Positions 62,571-64,000 of a stretch of DNA of 64,000 nt are shown in pieces. Positions within the stretch are counted from its first letter, which is position 1; the number at the start of each line of letters is the position of its first letter. The position numbers and the translations under genes are program-made. Location of the stretch: positions 310,001 through 374,000 of the forward strand of contig JANVFP010000029.1 in NCBI GenBank assembly GCA_027919835.1, given 5' to 3'. This stretch comes from Lentinula raphanica. Its lineage: Eukaryota; Basidiomycota; Agaricomycetes; Agaricales; Omphalotaceae. The notes below the pieces were generated by a model. That model was not told the DNA's origin. It searched no databases and was given only the letters and a program-made list of their open reading frames with translations.

Positions 62571-64000
62571 ATGACAAGAAGAAACGCGCGACCGATTCTC
62601 AATTTGCGCACATTATACACGGTGAGTGCTCTCGAGTCTTGTGAGTTCGTCTGTGAGTGTTCAATTTCTTTGTCATTGTCTAGAATACACCCAATGAAGT
62701 CTCATCGCCGGATAGTTTGGCTTCATCAATTCCTGCAACGTGCTCTCCTTTGACTCCCCAAGACGGGGCGGATAGCTTGGAGCTCAATTCGAAGAATAGC
62801 TTCGGAAATAGACTAGAGGATGTTTTCCAAGGGGAAACGAGTGCGTACATCTTGCGTGTTGTGCTCACCGTGTCTGTAAGATTTATCTTCCCCGCAGACT
62901 GTTTCCAAAAGGTGGATTATCATGAAGATGATCGAAACTATCTTCCTCCGCTTCCTGAGGTGTCAGATCAGGTGCGGTGGTTTTCATTCCTAAGAAGACT
63001 TCTGGACCTCGAGGCTCGTTCTGACCACGATGAAGGGTTCTATATACTCACAAGATAGTGCATGCGTCGTGTACACGACCCAGTCACGACCTGCAGTCGA
63101 TCCGACGCCTAAATCAACTCTCACATTTGCCGCTATTTGGGATCCAGACCATGGCATGTCGACATTCTCTGGGAATCAACTCATTGGACCGTATGGACAA
63201 GATCATTCCTATGCGGATGAGGGAATGGAACAAGACGAGCTTTCTTGGCCTTCATATGCATACGACGAGACACCCTTTCCCGCTTTCACTCACGATGTGT
63301 CTGGACATTCAGACTGTGAACCTCACTTGGTAAGTCATCATTACATTTTCCATTGTCCGCGATTTGAGTGTCTTCACGCAGCCGTCACGCTTCTCTACCA
63401 CTACCACATCTACCTCTAATTATATTGAGGTGGATTTCGGCGAAGAAGATGCAAAGGTACTGTCTTCACAACCTTCACAAGATAACCTGGGCCCTGGTGA
63501 CTGCCACCCCGCATGGATACCACAAATATTCACAGTCGGTTACACCAAGCCTCCATCCTCTGGTTCGAAACGCCCTAAGATCTCAGAGCCTTTTCAACTT
63601 GCTTCCATCCGATCTGAGGAGCTGTCGCAGCGCAGCAGTCTACCCTCTCAATTTGGATTCACTTTGAAATCCTCTTCGTTGTTTTCTCGGTCGCGGCTTC
63701 TGAGTTCGAACTCCGTCGCTCCATCTCCCACTGCTTTCAACTTTGCGCCTGCGCCGTCGCCCCTTTCTGGGAATGATTCGAGTGTAACTCGCGTCCCACC
63801 TACATCATCCTTGCGACGCGGTTTCAGCTTCGGTTCTAATCATGGCCACCACGATGATCACTCCCGAACCGCCACTTCGACAATGAGAAACGGAGAAGAG
63901 AAACTCAGTCCCGAGACTTGTGGGACGCTCAGTGAAAGCAACTCCTCTCGCCCGCAGACTCCAACTCGCCGTCCGAGTATCAGTTCTGTCCTTGGGAAGC
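62571..64000 (+). CDS. Hypothetical protein, paralogue B, cut by the right edge
   Basis: Five exons (62571-62621, 62684-62840, 62898-62971, 63036-63329, 63382 to the edge) read MTRRNARPILNLRTLYT, then into a Ser/Pro/Thr-rich protein of at least 398 residues with all phases intact. The block PTPKSTLTFAAIWDPD near residue 100 matches the gene at 60732. Later parts are acidic and aromatic (DELSWPSYAYDETPFPAF, YIEVDFGEEDAK) and then Ser/Pro low-complexity (SSLPSQFGFTLKSSSLFSRS). There is no signal peptide or membrane segment. Function unknown. The low-complexity region suggests a scaffold or regulator. The stop lies beyond the window. Confidence 0.6.

Overview
This 64-kb window looks like nuclear DNA of a mushroom-forming basidiomycete (Agaricomycetes). 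The genes are packed on both strands and cut by many short introns of about 45-65 nt. The protein families are typical of that group: DUF6699, a YheT-type hydrolase, cytosolic GH85 ENGase, a ubiquitin-L40 fusion, F-box proteins and small secreted proteins. I saw no tRNA, rRNA, CRISPR array or intact transposon. Gene models were built by hand by joining exons so that reading phase and family consensus agree. Coordinates may be off by 1-2 nt in places.

Layout. 0.7-9.9 kb: a small mitochondrial membrane protein (-), a TPR protein (+), a ca3427-like substrate-binding-fold protein (-), a complete 25-exon telomerase reverse transcriptase (+) and a glutathione peroxidase (+). 12-17.3 kb: a cytochrome P450 and a GH85 endo-beta-N-acetylglucosaminidase, both +. 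17.4-26 kb: one very large minus-strand gene joining a ZNFX1/UPF1-like SF1 helicase, an NF-X1-like Cys-rich segment and three CbxX/SpoVK-type AAA modules. Its 3' end is disturbed by a -1 frameshift at an A7 run and by a duplication/insertion that separates the usual C-terminus. 26.8-36.4 kb: a DUF6699 protein (+), the replication-fork protein Tof1/Timeless (-) and a SUN-domain nuclear-envelope protein (-). 37-48.3 kb: a YheT-like alpha/beta hydrolase (-), a small mitochondrial protein with a 9-nt exon (-), the sorting receptor Vps10 (+) and an F-box protein (-). 48.8-59.7 kb: proline iminopeptidase (-), a DUF4112 membrane protein (-), ubiquitin-L40 (+), CCT5 (-), PP2A catalytic subunit (+) and a small secreted protein (+). 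60.7-64 kb: two neighbouring genes of unknown function that share a sequence block; the second runs off the window.

Most genes are unrelated housekeeping functions and I see no biosynthetic or defence cluster. The most unusual locus is the helicase/triple-AAA gene with its frameshift and rearranged 3' end. Second is a set of GC-AG introns, three well supported and two with in-frame GT-AG alternatives, four of the five within the first 4 kb.
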